Under the pieces are notes generated by a model that saw nothing but the letters and a program-made list of their open reading frames with translations, was not told the DNA's origin and searched no databases. A stretch of 64,000 bases of DNA, taken from Bagarius yarrelli (lineage: Eukaryota > Chordata > Actinopteri > Siluriformes > Sisoridae). The translations under genes and the position numbers were made by a program. Below are positions 24,901-33,619 of the stretch, piece after piece (position 1 is the first letter of the stretch; each line of letters starts with the position of its first letter). The stretch covers positions 1,222,501 through 1,286,500 of the forward strand of contig VCAZ01000097.1 of assembly GCA_005784505.1 (NCBI GenBank), given 5' to 3'.

Positions 24901-27900
24901 CTTGCATGGCACCACCCTGCAACATCAAAATTTGCCTCTCAGCACCCCTCTGATAAAATATGATCCCATGGCCATGTCTTCTTTTACCTCTATATTTTTT
25001 GTGGAGAATTTTGTCACTGTCTGAGGTGACACTGTGCTAGGAAATAAGTTTTCCTATTATCTTACTGGTGGTTTGAGGTGTTAGAAACATATAAGTGTGA
25101 AAATAAAATGTGATAATTGTTGTTAAAATGTTTCTCTGCATTACAGGCTGTGAGTTCATTATCTCAAAGGCACAACAGTGTTTCCACAAACTACCAAGGA
25201 CTGGATGGCTTCTTCACAATAGGGCTAGATTACAGGTCTGTGGCCTTCAGTCCAGCCCAATCAAACAATTCTCCAGAAATGCAAACACACTCTTCAAACC
25301 CAGAAGCTCTTATGTCAGGTCAGTACTAAAGCAAACTGTCAATTCTAAATAGTCAATCGGTACGAAGCATTTCATCATAAGACAAAGATAGATCAGTTAT
25401 TTTCAGTATCTTTACACGTCTTTGTTATGGATACTGTGTGAAAAATCTTTAACCCTAGTCAGTAAGTGTACTAGATTATATAATAAATTAAAGCTACATC
25501 TTTGCCAGAAGTGTTTCATTTCATTGATGTTATTGTTCTTTATGGTGTATAGCCATTTAATAAAAAATACAGAAAATTAAAGACATTTATTCTTGGTCAA
25601 GAGGGACAAATAACGTCAACAGGACACTAAAGACAATATTACAGATGACAGCGGATACATTAGCTGAGGGAGCGCTTTCTGTTTTCTCCTTTATGCTTTT
25701 GTGTGTGTTTCTGTGCACGTGATCAAAATCAAATCAGATTTAACCCAGTGAAGTTTAGTACAGGCTTAATTTTCTTTATTTCTCTTTACACGTTTCCTGT
25801 CTTCAATCTTGATGTTATTTTTGGCCCAAATGTTAAAAGATGAAATAATAAAGAATTCATGTACACTTGAGACCTGCGGTTGTAGACAATAATCCAATAT
25901 AGATGTAGGGGGTTTTCGGTCTTGGAAGATACACATATCCTATCTTTGGTTTGCTGTGTCTTATACCCCAGTGGTGCTGTAATCTGTCTGGTTCTCATTT
26001 ATCTTTAAAATGTGATTAAATGTGTTCTTTCTCAGCAAGTGTGGTTATAACTGTCGTCAATCAAGAGACTTACAGAAGATCTCTCTTACCCAAAGTGGTG
26101 TGGCAAAGTAGAACTTGTCGCATTGCCTCAATCTTTGATTTACGCCCATGGCACCCATACTAAAACATTCATTTTGGCACGCTGGCGTGTGTAAAAAGTT
26201 GTTTCCCTTTCACTCGATCTCTTAGACGTCAGCTGCTGTGCCGTGCTGTGCACCACCAATCGAAAGGAGCAGCAGAATATTTACAGCGCATATTTACGTT
26301 TGCGCTTCACAGCTGACCTTTGTGAAATAAAGAATTGTGAAGGTATGAGCCTCTGGCCTCTTCGACAACAGTGTCACAGTGCTTTAGCAGTAGTCGAGTC
26401 TGCTGGTTTTGTGGGTGTGCACTCGGTAGAAAAAAAAATCTGTTGTTGCCCTGGCCATCTTCCCTGGGCGCTTTGAGTCACAAAAAAAAACCCACCAAGT
26501 GGTGAATTATTGCGTTTCCAAATGTGGTAATTACTCGCCACCAGCAGATGGTCACAATCACTGCCTGGGCAGTAAGCATGCATGGCTAAATTGATGGCAG
26601 TCAATTTTCCATAGTGGGAAGATGACCATCTTGAAGTTGCTAACTAAGCTTCTTTAGCTCGAAGGGGGTAGCGCTCTGGTGCTGCTGCCCAGATCTGTGC
26701 CACTTTCTGGTAAAGCCAGGGGCAGAGTAACTCTGAGCAAGGTGAGGGTGACAGTGAGGCCTCCCCCCACTGGGAAATCAATCCCCCCAAATGATTGATA
26801 TGCCCAAACAGAGTGCAAGTCGAACCAGCTTTCCGCCAAACCTTACGTTCATGGCCAGACCCTGCATGGTACGTCTTGTGCCACGAACAACTCAAGGTAG
26901 CTTATGTGCCAACGCAGTTAGGAGCCAGTGAAACTCTTGACACTGCCTACCTAGAGTTGCTAGTGATTGGTCTTGTGCTGTACTGTTAAGAATGACAAGA
27001 ACATACTGGTCCGTGTGAATTTGACGTCTATCAGCTCATTTGGAGACTCCAAATATTTAATTATTACAGTTTTTTTAAACATTGAACACGAAAATCTCAT
27101 AGTTGGATAAAATGTTTACCAAACTTAATAAACTAACCACACACAGCAACAAGAATGCGACATACAGTGACCAAGTGCTAGGGTTGCATTTGCTGTGCAT
27201 TTACCTGTTATTTGCGATAAATCATTTTTGTGGTTTTGTAACTAGCTATGTATCGTAGCTAAATGTTTACAGTAAGAAAAAAAAAGTCAGCTAAGCTATT
27301 GGTAGCAGCCATTTTATATACTTGATTAAACAAGAAAGGGTGGACAAATCACTGCCATGTGATTCACACCTATTACGTACGAATAAAAAACAGAGATTAA
27401 GAGTGAAATAAGAAATAGTAGTATATCTACATCCTTTGTAGATATATCACTGATTAATTTAATTTTTTTATTTTAAATTTTGTACAATTAACAATCCGCA
27501 TGCATTTACCGTCACATAGTTTTGTAAATTTAGCTAAAACAGTGGCTTTTTGCATCAGTAACCTTAAATACCCTGCATGATTCTATGCATACACACAATA
27601 TACTTAGAGGCAATTTACAACATCTAATTTACCCGCTGTTATATTTTGGAAAATTGGTTGAGAATACGGATCTGATATTTCTAATTTAATACCGACGGCA
27701 CAAACGCCGGCAGTACTGAAACAATATTTATATTAGTATTTTTATCATTGAAAGCAATTTTTTTTTTTCAATTTAGATTTTAATTTCCATTCGTACTTTC
27801 GAAGATTGCTAGTATATAAAGAAAGTCAATGGAGACAAGTGGAATTTTCATGGTCTCATTTTGAAACCATGGCCTTAGTGAGAAACAGGCAAGGTCAGAT

Positions 27901-29652
27901 GAGTGATGTTTCCCATCAGCTTTATCTGCTTTTTTTTTTTTACAGAATATATCAATCACTCTTTTTTTTCCTCATCCTCCTCTATTCCTTAGAGTGCCAT
28001 GATCTAATGGGTTTTATTGGTCTTTCACTCTAGCTCGCAGTCCCCTGAGCACAGTGACAAGAGCAGTGGCCATTGAGCTGGAAAATGGCTTAATTATAGC
28101 TGGTGTTTAAGACAGAGAAAGGAGACATGTGTTAACCCTAGAGACATGTCTATCTGCATGCTTGCATGCATCTTCCTTTCTTTCTCTCTGTCACAAATTT
28201 TTTGGAAGTTACACTCTGCCGCTCCATTTAAAATGTGGTGACTTACAATAAATCTAGTAACTCCTAACAAATGCTAATCTAAAAGTTCCACACTCGGGGT
28301 CTGCGTGGAGCTCACATGGAGTCGTGTTTACGCATATGGTTTTTATGGAGTTGTAGATCTTTACAAGCAAATTAACTTAAAATTTACTCTAACTGAAAGT
28401 TTAGACCATTGGACGTTTTGGTTCACAAAAAAAAAAAACACACTTGTAACACAATAAATGATGTCATAGAGTCGAATTATTTATTTCTGTCTCTTAACTG
28501 CTTTTGATGGAAGTGAATTTTATAGACGACCAACAGACAGGATTTAGGCAGGTAATATCTCATACTAATGTTTTTGTGTACCTCTTTTTTTTTTTAAGGT
28601 GACAGTATCTGGAGGCAAGAGAACAGCCTACTACATCATGCAAAGGCAAAGCCTGCTGGTGTAATAAATAGCAACCAGCCAATCAGCATCACTTCGCAAT
28701 CTGTTACAACACATAATAAAATAGACTCATCTCACAGGCTAAGCCAATCAGGTGTGCTATTTTTACATGGTGTTGTAGTATACATTCTGTAGTGTGTGTA
28801 TATATAATATACCAGGTTTTTGTGTGTGTTGTGTGTGTGTGTATGAGCATGCCTGAGTGGGCCAGAAGTGTCCTGCTGCTCAATTTGATTGGATCTGAAG
28901 GGGCAAAAGCACAGCTGACCCACTGCCACTTATTTACTTTATACTGACTATCTCTTTTTCTCTCTAACATTCTTACATCTTTCTTCCGCCACCCCCCCCT
29001 TACATGTTTATTTCTCTCTCTTTACTTATGCAATCCAGTATCCAGTCTTTATTTTGATGTAATTTTTTCTTATAATTTTGTCGCTGGTACTTTTCAACAC
29101 TTACATTTACTCTGCTACTTTTCATCTCATCACCTTTTTTTCTAATTTAAAAAAAAAAGTATCTTAAGTTCTAGATTGATTTCTTATTCTGCCGTATTTT
29201 TACATTAGCTTGTTCTCTTCTTTTTTTTATTCTGTCCGCCCCCCTTCTGTTTATCTTTTTATACCTTGTCTCCGCTTTCCTATTCTTCTGTGTGTCCTAA
29301 AATTCTTTCTTTTTATTAATTATTTCTCTTTTTCCTCTTTATGTATTTTTTTTATTTTATTTTCCCATACTGTCTCCATTCACTGTGTGTGTCTATCTTC
29401 CTCTCACTCCATTTAGGTGTTTCTACTCCAGTCATTCAGCATGTTTCTCATCATTTGTGTGCATCCCGTCCCTTTTCTCGTGCTGCTCTGGAGATCCTGG
29501 AGGTACAGAAAGTGGATCAAACTGAAATTACAGACATGAAACAGGACGAAGAGGATTTGCTTACCATCACCTGTTTGGAGGAGGAATTCAAGCAAATAAG
29601 CACAGAGCCTGATTTATTTGTAGCAGATGGCTTTAACGACAAGAGTAAATAA
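717..29652 (+). CDS. zbbx: zbbx, zinc finger B-box domain-containing protein (5' exons missing)
   Basis: Coding exons are 717-812, 6423-6605, 9721-9901, 10903-11014, 16456-16565, 18033-18148, 18311-18366, 19156-20153, 22815-23032, 25147-25318, 28599-28751 and 29417-29652. All introns are GT-AG, every junction is phase-compatible, and the total is 2631 nt (876 residues plus TAA). Exon 1 holds a B-box-type zinc finger with the DYC..C..H pattern. It is followed by a short helical segment, an acidic FDEEES...FQKALNQWR block, a YMERLLLKKHRR motif, a long Ser/Pro-rich region and a conserved-looking SRAALEILEV tail. This order matches what I recall of vertebrate ZBBX. Human ZBBX is about 800 residues, so this fish protein is probably longer. 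The molecular function is poorly known; expression in ciliated cells has been reported for the family (knowledge, not sequence). The upstream half of the zinc finger and the start codon lie before the window or were not recognised. An AATAAA at 29751 is the likely polyadenylation signal. Confidence 0.9.
1402..1700 (+). mobile_element. Tc1/mariner-type non-autonomous remnant
   Basis: The segment opens with 'cactatatagccaaaagttt', the terminal motif of a very common fish mariner/Tc1-like repeat. It continues into a decayed transposase fragment readable as SSDLNLTEHFWD, echoing the DLNPIEHLWD region of that family. No clean right terminus is visible. Confidence 0.6.
1876..2030 (-). mobile_element. 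LINE reverse-transcriptase 3' end fragment, antisense
   Basis: Read on the - strand, this encodes the tail 'MDVINEDMKLVGVSEEDVEN', typical of the C-terminus of fish L1/RTE-like reverse transcriptases. Related fragments recur at 35907-36189, 51010-51373 and 61424-61600 in the same antisense orientation. Confidence 0.65.
2890..3040. repeat. Three (CA)n microsatellites
   Basis: Three CA-dinucleotide runs (2890-2925, 2968-2983, 3011-3040) are separated by short unique sequence. The apparent reading frames across them are low-complexity artefacts. Confidence 0.9.
3689..3846 (+). repeat. SINE family A (tRNA-like), full-length-like copy
   Basis: This copy has a 'gtggcttatggttaaggtgt' head, a 'gattccaagctccaccaag' B-box-like region, 'ctgagcaaggctcttaaccc', and the tail 'gtaaatcgctctggatgag'. 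Other copies lie at 16868-16940, 17305-17465 (-), 32824-32996, 36192-36325 (-), 60255-60410 and 62150-62302. These repeated copies identify it as an interspersed element rather than a tRNA gene. Confidence 0.75.
6423..6605 (+). CDS. zbbx: zbbx exon: post-B-box helical segment
   Basis: This exon has 61 codons, phase 0 in and out, with acceptor ctgtccag and donor gtaag. It begins AELHTSISTLDVVNRFQKKL, corresponding in position to the segment after the B-box in ZBBX, and continues into a polar, probably disordered stretch. The in-frame ATG at 6411 lies in the intron and is not a start. Confidence 0.85.
7095..7255 (+). repeat. SINE family B fragment
   Basis: It carries the family-B core 'cactgttgggtccttaagcg', 'cttcctgctccaggggcgct' and 'cccccaacttactaagatgg'. 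The fullest copy is at 12905-13160; others are at 24390-24640, 24790-24880, 37985-38270, 39505-39620, 42120-42240 and 52590-52865. Confidence 0.7.
8150..8475 (-). repeat. Interspersed repeat family C, reverse orientation
   Basis: The sequence 'tttttggactgtagaaggaa...ccggagaacccggag' ending in 'aaccacttagccaccgttctg' is the reverse of the family-C unit at 10585-10810, whose tRNA-like head contains 'gggcagcacggtggtttagt'. A 15-bp segment (ttgctgttaggcaat) is duplicated near the right end. Confidence 0.7.
9721..9901 (+). CDS. zbbx: zbbx exon: acidic FDEEES motif
   Basis: The exon is 181 nt, entering in phase 0 and leaving after one base. It encodes FDEEESSRSFQKALNQWR, which resembles a signature block of vertebrate ZBBX. 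The donor gtaag is followed within about ten bases by a (CA)n array (9913-9952). Confidence 0.88.
9913..9952. repeat. (CA)n microsatellite next to a 5' splice site
   Basis: An uninterrupted run of about twenty CA units begins 11 bases after the end of the 9721-9901 exon. Confidence 0.92.
10240..10480 (+). mobile_element. LINE-like 3' tail repeat
   Basis: The sequence 'aagctttattgtcatttcaa' followed by 'tgagatgaaacaacatttct' and 'caggaccccatggtgccaca' is a common fish retroposon tail. A partial second copy is at 12550-12700 (shared 'cataaagtgcatgt', 'gtgcaacctg'). Confidence 0.5.
10585..10810 (+). repeat. Interspersed repeat family C (tRNA-like head)
   Basis: The head 'gggcagcacggtggtttagt' and a B-box-like 'gggtttcgattcccc' are followed by 'tgtggagtttgcatgttctc' and 'gtccaaaaacatgtatgtta'. 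Reverse copies occur at 8150-8475, 16027-16155 and 48890-49020. Confidence 0.7.
10903..11014 (+). CDS. zbbx: zbbx exon: YMERLLLKKHRR motif
   Basis: The exon is 112 nt, completing a split Gly codon and ending after two bases of an Arg codon. It encodes an amphipathic basic helix containing YMERLLLKKHRR, a ZBBX-like motif. Confidence 0.87.
11080..11460 (-). repeat. Unclassified dispersed repeat
   Basis: Its reverse complement shares 'cttcctgttttgtccttgtc', 'atgtgatctttg' and a repetitive gtttatgttt-rich flank with 54606-54825. The two copies are in opposite orientation. It may be LTR-derived; class uncertain. Confidence 0.5.
12905..13160 (+). repeat. SINE family B, most complete copy
   Basis: The copy runs from 'ggcagtggtggctcaaatgg' through a B-box-like 'gggttcaagccccaccagcg' to the tail 'tatatgtgacaaaataaaga'. 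It lacks tRNA cloverleaf integrity and is repeated across the window. Confidence 0.75.
13885..14068 (-). other. Unrecognised two-exon mini-gene-like unit, copy 1
   Basis: On the - strand an ATG at 14068 opens a 24-codon exon (14068-13997) starting MLSGGKHSTPRIKKRITR and ending in a consensus donor GAG|gtaagt. A good acceptor (ttttcatag) begins an 18-codon exon (13938-13885) reading HAEDSKNDADPSSVSEC then TAG. Phases agree (0/0), giving a possible 41-residue basic-then-acidic peptide. I do not recognise it. It could be a 5' fragment of a longer gene copied here, or a chance product of a repeat. The unit with its 5' flank (13912-14126) is duplicated at 15257-15466, where the donor is destroyed. 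Confidence 0.35.
14785..15000 (-). pseudogene. Internally deleted Tc1 transposase fragment
   Basis: On the - strand the frame reads AAHYPKNTIRTVKCKGGN then MLWGCFASKGTEQLYDLERI and CKDEWDKIPPEMDANLR. The first part is mid-transposase and the second is near the C-terminus of Tc1 transposases. They are fused at about EQLYDLERI, so a large internal part is missing. It is a dead remnant lying between the two mini-gene copies. Confidence 0.75.
15257..15466 (-). repeat. Mini-gene-like unit, copy 2 (donor lost)
   Basis: This is a direct repeat of 13912-14126. The ATG at 15408 opens a 24-codon frame differing from copy 1 at two residues (Ala for Gly at 4, Arg for Thr at 23). The base pair at the former donor reads AA instead of GT (15336-15335), so the splice cannot occur as in copy 1. 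Confidence 0.7.
16027..16155 (-). repeat. Truncated family C repeat with (CA)n
   Basis: It shares 'ggatctgctggagtctattc' and 'agggggacaccctggacagg' with 8160-8240 and breaks off in a CA run. Confidence 0.7.
16456..16565 (+). CDS. zbbx: zbbx exon (polar linker)
   Basis: The exon is 110 nt. It completes the Arg codon of the KKHRR motif, encodes a Thr/Glu-rich linker (TQDPVTDTCTESAETHETRE) and ends after one base before gtgaac. The acceptor is atcttcag. Confidence 0.8.
16566..18032 (+). other. zbbx intron with two SINE A copies
   Basis: The intron has a partial + copy of SINE A at 16868-16940 and a reverse copy at 17305-17465. A short local duplication ('acacaataattagtg' at about 16940 and 17024) sits between them. 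Nothing else is recognised. Confidence 0.55.
18033..18148 (+). CDS. zbbx: zbbx exon
   Basis: The exon is 116 nt with acceptor tcctgcag and donor gtaatt, in phase 1 in and 0 out. It encodes QEMDLHSYCTSLFAVSSP and a SITEIDE end. No domain is recognised. Confidence 0.82.
18311..18366 (+). CDS. zbbx: zbbx short exon
   Basis: The exon is 56 nt, with acceptor gatccag and donor gtgagt, phase 0 in and 2 out. It encodes TAGDSLVDASAGVKQKDK. The alternative acceptor four bases downstream would break the frame. The intervening 162-bp intron also stays open in this frame, so intron retention would not introduce a stop. Confidence 0.72.
18367..19155 (+). other. zbbx intron, AT-rich
   Basis: The intron is AT-rich with T runs. 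A short motif 'ggcgagttagagat' at about 18810 resembles 'cgcgagttagagatg' near 15148. No element or exon is recognised. Confidence 0.5.
19156..20153 (+). CDS. zbbx: zbbx large Ser/Pro-rich exon
   Basis: This 998-nt exon encodes about 332 residues of low-complexity Ser/Thr/Pro-rich sequence with many SP/TP dipeptides (for example SPRLPKSPLK, SPTPSE, SPKALS). This suggests an intrinsically disordered region that could be phosphorylated by proline-directed kinases (inference). The acceptor is cccacag and the donor gtgagt; phase 2 in, 1 out. Confidence 0.88.
20154..22814 (+). other. zbbx intron with duplicated block and LTR-like sequence
   Basis: The intron holds duplication copy 1 (20273-20769), a GA run near 21430, an LTR-like segment with an internal AATAAA (about 21780-22140) and an (ACAG)n run near 22146-22170. 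The remainder is AT-rich with nothing recognised. Confidence 0.55.
20273..20769 (+). repeat. Direct duplication copy 1, carrying a mariner fragment
   Basis: It is near-identical to 23747-24281 through 'agcaagacacgcagagtaat' to 'ggtagctgggtaaaactag'. Both copies include the mariner-type segment 'ttttgtggcaacagtttggg' and 'ggtgtccacaaacctttggc'. The main differences are small indels and an AT-rich insertion near 24220-24260 in copy 2. Confidence 0.85.
22815..23032 (+). CDS. zbbx: zbbx exon (acidic, SDMSIDYDG)
   Basis: The exon is 218 nt with acceptor ttttctgcag and donor gtgagc, phase 1 in and 0 out. It encodes DSDMSIDYDGMIPNDKDSSD and a Lys/Glu-rich helix (QLMKEKEERST). It lies between the two copies of a ~0.5 kb direct repeat. 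Confidence 0.87.
23747..24281 (+). repeat. Direct duplication copy 2
   Basis: Same content and orientation as 20273-20769. The outside flanks differ, so the event copied a defined ~0.5 kb block within the gene. Confidence 0.85.
24390..24880 (-). repeat. SINE family B, reverse, with partial second copy
   Basis: A reverse SINE B (24390-24640: 'tttgtcacatatacttttta' to 'tttgagccaccactgcccca') is followed at 24790-24880 by a partial copy repeating 'cttcctggtctccagatc' and 'ccaccactgcccca'. A short (TTAGGG)-type motif precedes it at 24317-24333. Confidence 0.7.
25147..25318 (+). CDS. zbbx: zbbx exon (YQGLDGFFTIGLD)
   Basis: The exon is 172 nt with acceptor cattacag and donor gtcagt, phase 0 in and 1 out. 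It encodes YQGLDGFFTIGLDYRS, a hydrophobic patch in an otherwise polar region that looks conserved with ZBBX of other vertebrates (recall). Confidence 0.87.
25319..28598 (+). other. zbbx intron with an unclassified GC-richer block
   Basis: About 26220-26990 is less AT-rich than its surroundings and lacks long runs. It may derive from an old transposon but carries no motif I can name. The rest (25320-26200, 27000-28590) is AT-rich with nothing recognised. Confidence 0.45.
28599..28751 (+). CDS. zbbx: zbbx exon
   Basis: The exon is 153 nt, phase 1 in and 1 out, with acceptor tttttaag and donor gtgtgc. It encodes DSIWRQENSLLHHAKAKPAG and a Ser/Thr-rich end. Symmetric phase means skipping would keep the frame. 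Confidence 0.83.
28752..29416 (+). other. zbbx last intron, long pyrimidine-rich tract
   Basis: After a GT-rich start (near 28790-28840), about 28940-29416 is strongly C/T-biased and runs into the acceptor catttag of the final exon. Confidence 0.7.
29417..29652 (+). CDS. zbbx: zbbx terminal coding exon
   Basis: It completes a Gly codon and encodes SRPFSRAALEILEVQKVDQ followed by an acidic helix (DEEDLL...LEEEFKQI), ending in TAA at 29650-29652. The SRAALEILEV block matches my recollection of the ZBBX C-terminus. Confidence 0.9.
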
Positions 29653-29750
29653 TGAAAAAAAAAACCCTAAACTTTTTATGATAATCAGTCTTTTTAATTA
29701 TTTTAAATGTCATATTTTTACTGTGCGAATATTAGTTATTTATATTTAAT

Positions 29751-29756
29751 AATAAA
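29751..29756 (+). promoter_or_regulatory. Likely zbbx polyadenylation signal
   Basis: A canonical AATAAA lies about 100 bases after the zbbx stop codon in AT-rich sequence. A T-rich stretch follows at about 29868-29882. Confidence 0.5.
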
Positions 29757-29896
29757 ATAATAATAATAGTTGACCTTTTCCTGAACCCTCTTGTAAAAAG
29801 CATTTTCAACCCTAATGTAATGATTATTTGCACAGAATACAATACATTGTGTGCAATTAAAACTAGTCTTTTTTATTTTTTATAAGTTGCTGTTGG

Positions 29897-30039
29897 CAAG
29901 GGTGCCGTTCGGGGGTTCAGACAATTCCAAGGGCCCTTTGCGGGCCCCCAGAAATCTGTTTTATTAGTAGTAACAGTGCAGAATAGGTGTGGTAGGGGGG
30001 GTCAAAAATCATAACCCAAAATTGCTAGCGGCACCCCTG
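29897..30039. mobile_element. hAT-type MITE with target-site duplication
   Basis: A 143-bp element begins caagggtgccg and ends cggcacccctg (imperfect inverted termini). It is flanked by gctgttgg (29889-29896) and gctgttga (30040-30047), an 8-bp duplication with one mismatch, as expected for hAT insertion. It has no coding capacity. Confidence 0.75.
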
Positions 30040-31460
30040 GCTGTTGATTAACGTATCATGACATGTCTGTGTCTTTGTGAATGTGTGGACTTGGATTTAG
30101 TGCTATGCATGCTGGAATAGTTGTGGGCTAGATCTCATTGATCCGGAAAAGAACATTCTTAATTTTACCTAATTACAAAAGCAAATAAAACTATGGTTCA
30201 CTATATAGACAAAAGTATTGCTAAAGCTGACTAGCACATCCATATGTATCCTTTTCCAGATTTATTTTTATTCTTGTTTGTGTAATAACCTCCTCAATAG
30301 TAAAAATACATTCAGGTATGGCTTTGTTTTTACATTCTATTCAGCTGCAATAGTATTACTAAGTAGTACCTACTACATAAGTAGTACAGCCACTTATGAT
30401 GGGTCACACAGGACATGTTCATGACACTGCACTCAAAGCAGAAGCAGTGGTTTCAGTCACTACTTAATACCCAGGAACAGGACCTGTGACTGCTCTAAAA
30501 TCAGTTGCAGCAAAAGCCTACCCCAGCAGCCGCTTCGACAAATACAGCGTCCAAGTGGGCAGCCCTCCAACTGGCTCAACAGCTTGAGTATCCCAAATAT
30601 GCAGTGGGTTGGAAGTAATTCAGAAGAACCTTGCCAAGGCTTTTAGACACTGCCTCTTTGCAATATACTTGGTCTGTAATCAGACCTCAATTCACCAAAG
30701 CTTGGTTTATTGTAAAGCCAATCCAGTTCACAGAGCTTGCCAAGTTGCGCCAGAAATTTTCCATCATACTTTCAACAGTTGAAATTTTTTGCCATATAAA
30801 GTACATTCATTACCAGTACTTTACCAGTGTTTCATTCCACGTTTTACACACCAAGCAGCAGAGCTCATAAACATGTGAGAATATGTGAGGCAGTGCCAAG
30901 ACTCCATTTATAGTACAGATAAAAGCAAGAAATACTTAACATTTTGTAAAATTATAAAAACAAACAAATGTTTCTGTTACAGATCTTAATAGCGCACCTC
31001 AGTCATGTTTTCGTTTGTGTGCAGCATGAGCAGCTTGCTATGTTTCTTCTGCTGAAGCCTCACGAGTGTCTGGATCAGTTCAGCCAGTGTGAAGGTTTCC
31101 ATGGCAGCCTTCTGATCTCAGATCCCGGGTTTTGGCACCACCGTAGAAGTTTGCCTAAAACAAATCAAAGGCAGAGGCAGGTGCGGCGGCAAAAAAAATG
31201 TCAATTGTTTTTTAATAGGCTTTTAATAGGCGAAACAAAAAAAAAGAAGAAAAAAACCCCCAAATTACAGTCGGACAACACTACAAGCCGCTCCATTCTT
31301 TTGCTCATGCAACTTCTTTCCAGCAATGTCAACCCTCTGACTGTCGGAAGAAAATGCAGCATAATTAGTTTTTAATTCCCCACAGGTGCACTTAATTTCC
31401 TGCTTTTATTACCGCTTGTTCCTCTTCCTATTGGTTGCAGTGCCTCCGTCCACGCAAATA

Positions 31461-31479
31461 TTCTTTCTTTCTTTCTTTT

Positions 31480-31511
<32 letters not shown>

Positions 31512-31520
31512 TTCTTCTTT
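31461..31520. repeat. (TTCT)n microsatellite
   Basis: A tetranucleotide run with few interruptions. Confidence 0.9.
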
Positions 31521-32823
31521 TACCTATATATAAATAATGCCAGATTTTTTTCTGATCAAGCATTATATTTAAAATGACCAAAATTACATGATGTTGACAA
31601 AATCTGACCATCTCACGATCATGTTTTTGAATATCTTCTTTCAGATTTGATCTCACATTTACTTCCACGATAAAAACCTCCTTTGTTTGGTTTTATTATC
31701 AAAAAAGTAAAATAAAAGTTTATGATTTTTGTTGTTTAGTTATTAATTAATTGATTGTTTCAATTTTTATTCATTTGGTTGACTAATGCCTGGCTTTTTT
31801 TTTTTTTTTTTGCAATTTTGGCCACATTTTGGTTGTCTAGAACAAAATTTGAAAATCATGAACAATTCCTATAATCCAAAGCTAAAATTCGTCGTCTTCG
31901 ATAGTTTGACTTGTTTACTCACAGTTAATTAACGTCAAAAGTTTTCAGACACCAATGCCGAATAAACACTGCATGGTTTTCGCCAACCCGTTTTGCAGAT
32001 CAGTGCAAATCATTGCTCGTTCACACAGTGTAAATTATCAAAGACGCAATCTGAGCGAATCGGAGACTTCTCGCCAAGGGAAATAGTTGGCATGCTAAAG
32101 TATTGGACCTGTAAGTGGTTTAAAACCCTGCAGTGTGTAATGAGTTCTGACTGAAAAATGGCAGCGGGAAGTTGAGTTTAGAGGTGTTATAGACTACAAT
32201 ATCAGCAAGCATGACTTTGGCTCCGAAAAAAAGCCTCCTTCTTTGTGTTTTTGCACTTAGAAATGAGGTCATTGCACAGACTATTCCTATCACGAATTGC
32301 TTACGGGCTACCATTTTAATAACATTGTCAGACTTGTGCGAGAACTCTGATCTCATGCATGGTTTTGCGTTATGTCTTTGTGGACCAGATGAAGCTGATG
32401 GCAGTTCTTACTAAAGTCATCTACCATGTGATGTGAACACAGCAGCAACCGAAAAGTCATACAGGCTGACATTATGAGAACACGTCCTACAGTGTGATTT
32501 ACGATCATGTTCATACATTCATAAAAACACTTTGTAAAATAAAATCACAATAAAAACTTTAGGATATAAGGATCTGCTATCGGCTGCATGAAGCTGTTTC
32601 AGCATTTAAAAGTGTTTGGTTTATTAAGATAGTTTGTTAAGAGATATTTATTTATTATTAGTGTAACATAACGGATAGAATTTTATTGAGCATATGTTCA
32701 TACATTTGTATTTTTACCATGTAGAAATTACAGGATGTTTTATTAAGTACAGTCTGCTTTGCCTGTCTACTTTTAGTTTTTCCCCCTTTAATACATTTTA
32801 AAGCAAAAAGGATTAATAAACTT

Positions 32824-32996
32824 GGTGGTTAAGGTGTTAAGACTGATACCAGAAAGACTGGGGTTCAATTTCCAGCACCACCAAGCCACCACTGTGCAGG
32901 GCCCTAATTACCCCAAATGCTTAGTTGTATAATAAAAGTGATAGATGTAAGTCGCTCTGGATAAGGACGTCTGCCCAAATGCTGTAAATGTAAACG
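32824..32996 (+). repeat. SINE family A copy
   Basis: It has 'ggtggttaaggtgttaagac', the B-box-like 'ggttcaatttccagcaccac' and the tail 'taagtcgctctggataagg'. Confidence 0.7.
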
Positions 32997-33569
32997 TAAT
33001 AATCCAGAAGATTACCTGAAAATATGAAAGTATTTTTTCCCTACTTCTTCTTCTAAGTTTCCCATAAGTCTATTTTTTATCTTATCTTTGATATTTTTCC
33101 ACTTTCTGTTCCCAGATGATTCTATCTTCTTGTCAAGGCTTCTGTTATGACAAAATAATGGTCACCTCTGCATGATCTTGATTTTTTTAAAGGAACAATA
33201 AAGCAGATGTCTTCTTTCATCTTTGCCTTTTACCATCATTGTTTTGTGGACAGGAACCGGTAGCCTTTAGAGATTTGCACTGTCCAGTACTGTGTTTCTA
33301 CAGACTAAAAGACGTTTAGAGGGAAACAAACAACACTGAGTTGTAGCTGAGTGAACTAATTGGCTCAGTCGTTATAAGACACCAAAAATTCTCAAATAGC
33401 TAACTGAGATATGTTTTTTGTGTTATTAAATTAAATTAAATATATATATTAGAGACTATGATTTACACCGGATGGTATGGCAGATCTTGGAAAAATTCAA
33501 CACAGTCTAGTTATAATAAATTTTCTGATCTTTCTAATCTAATAATACGGTCCAGTTATTAATAGACAG

Positions 33570-33570
<1 letters not shown>

Positions 33571-33617
<47 letters not shown>
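33571..33617. repeat. (TA)n microsatellite
   Basis: An uninterrupted alternating TA tract of about 45 bp. Confidence 0.9.

Positions 33618-33619
<2 letters not shown>

Noticed and set aside
26644..26895. 83-codon - strand frame in a zbbx intron
   Set aside because: There is no domain, no splice context and no recognised homology. It is probably a chance frame in the less AT-rich block.
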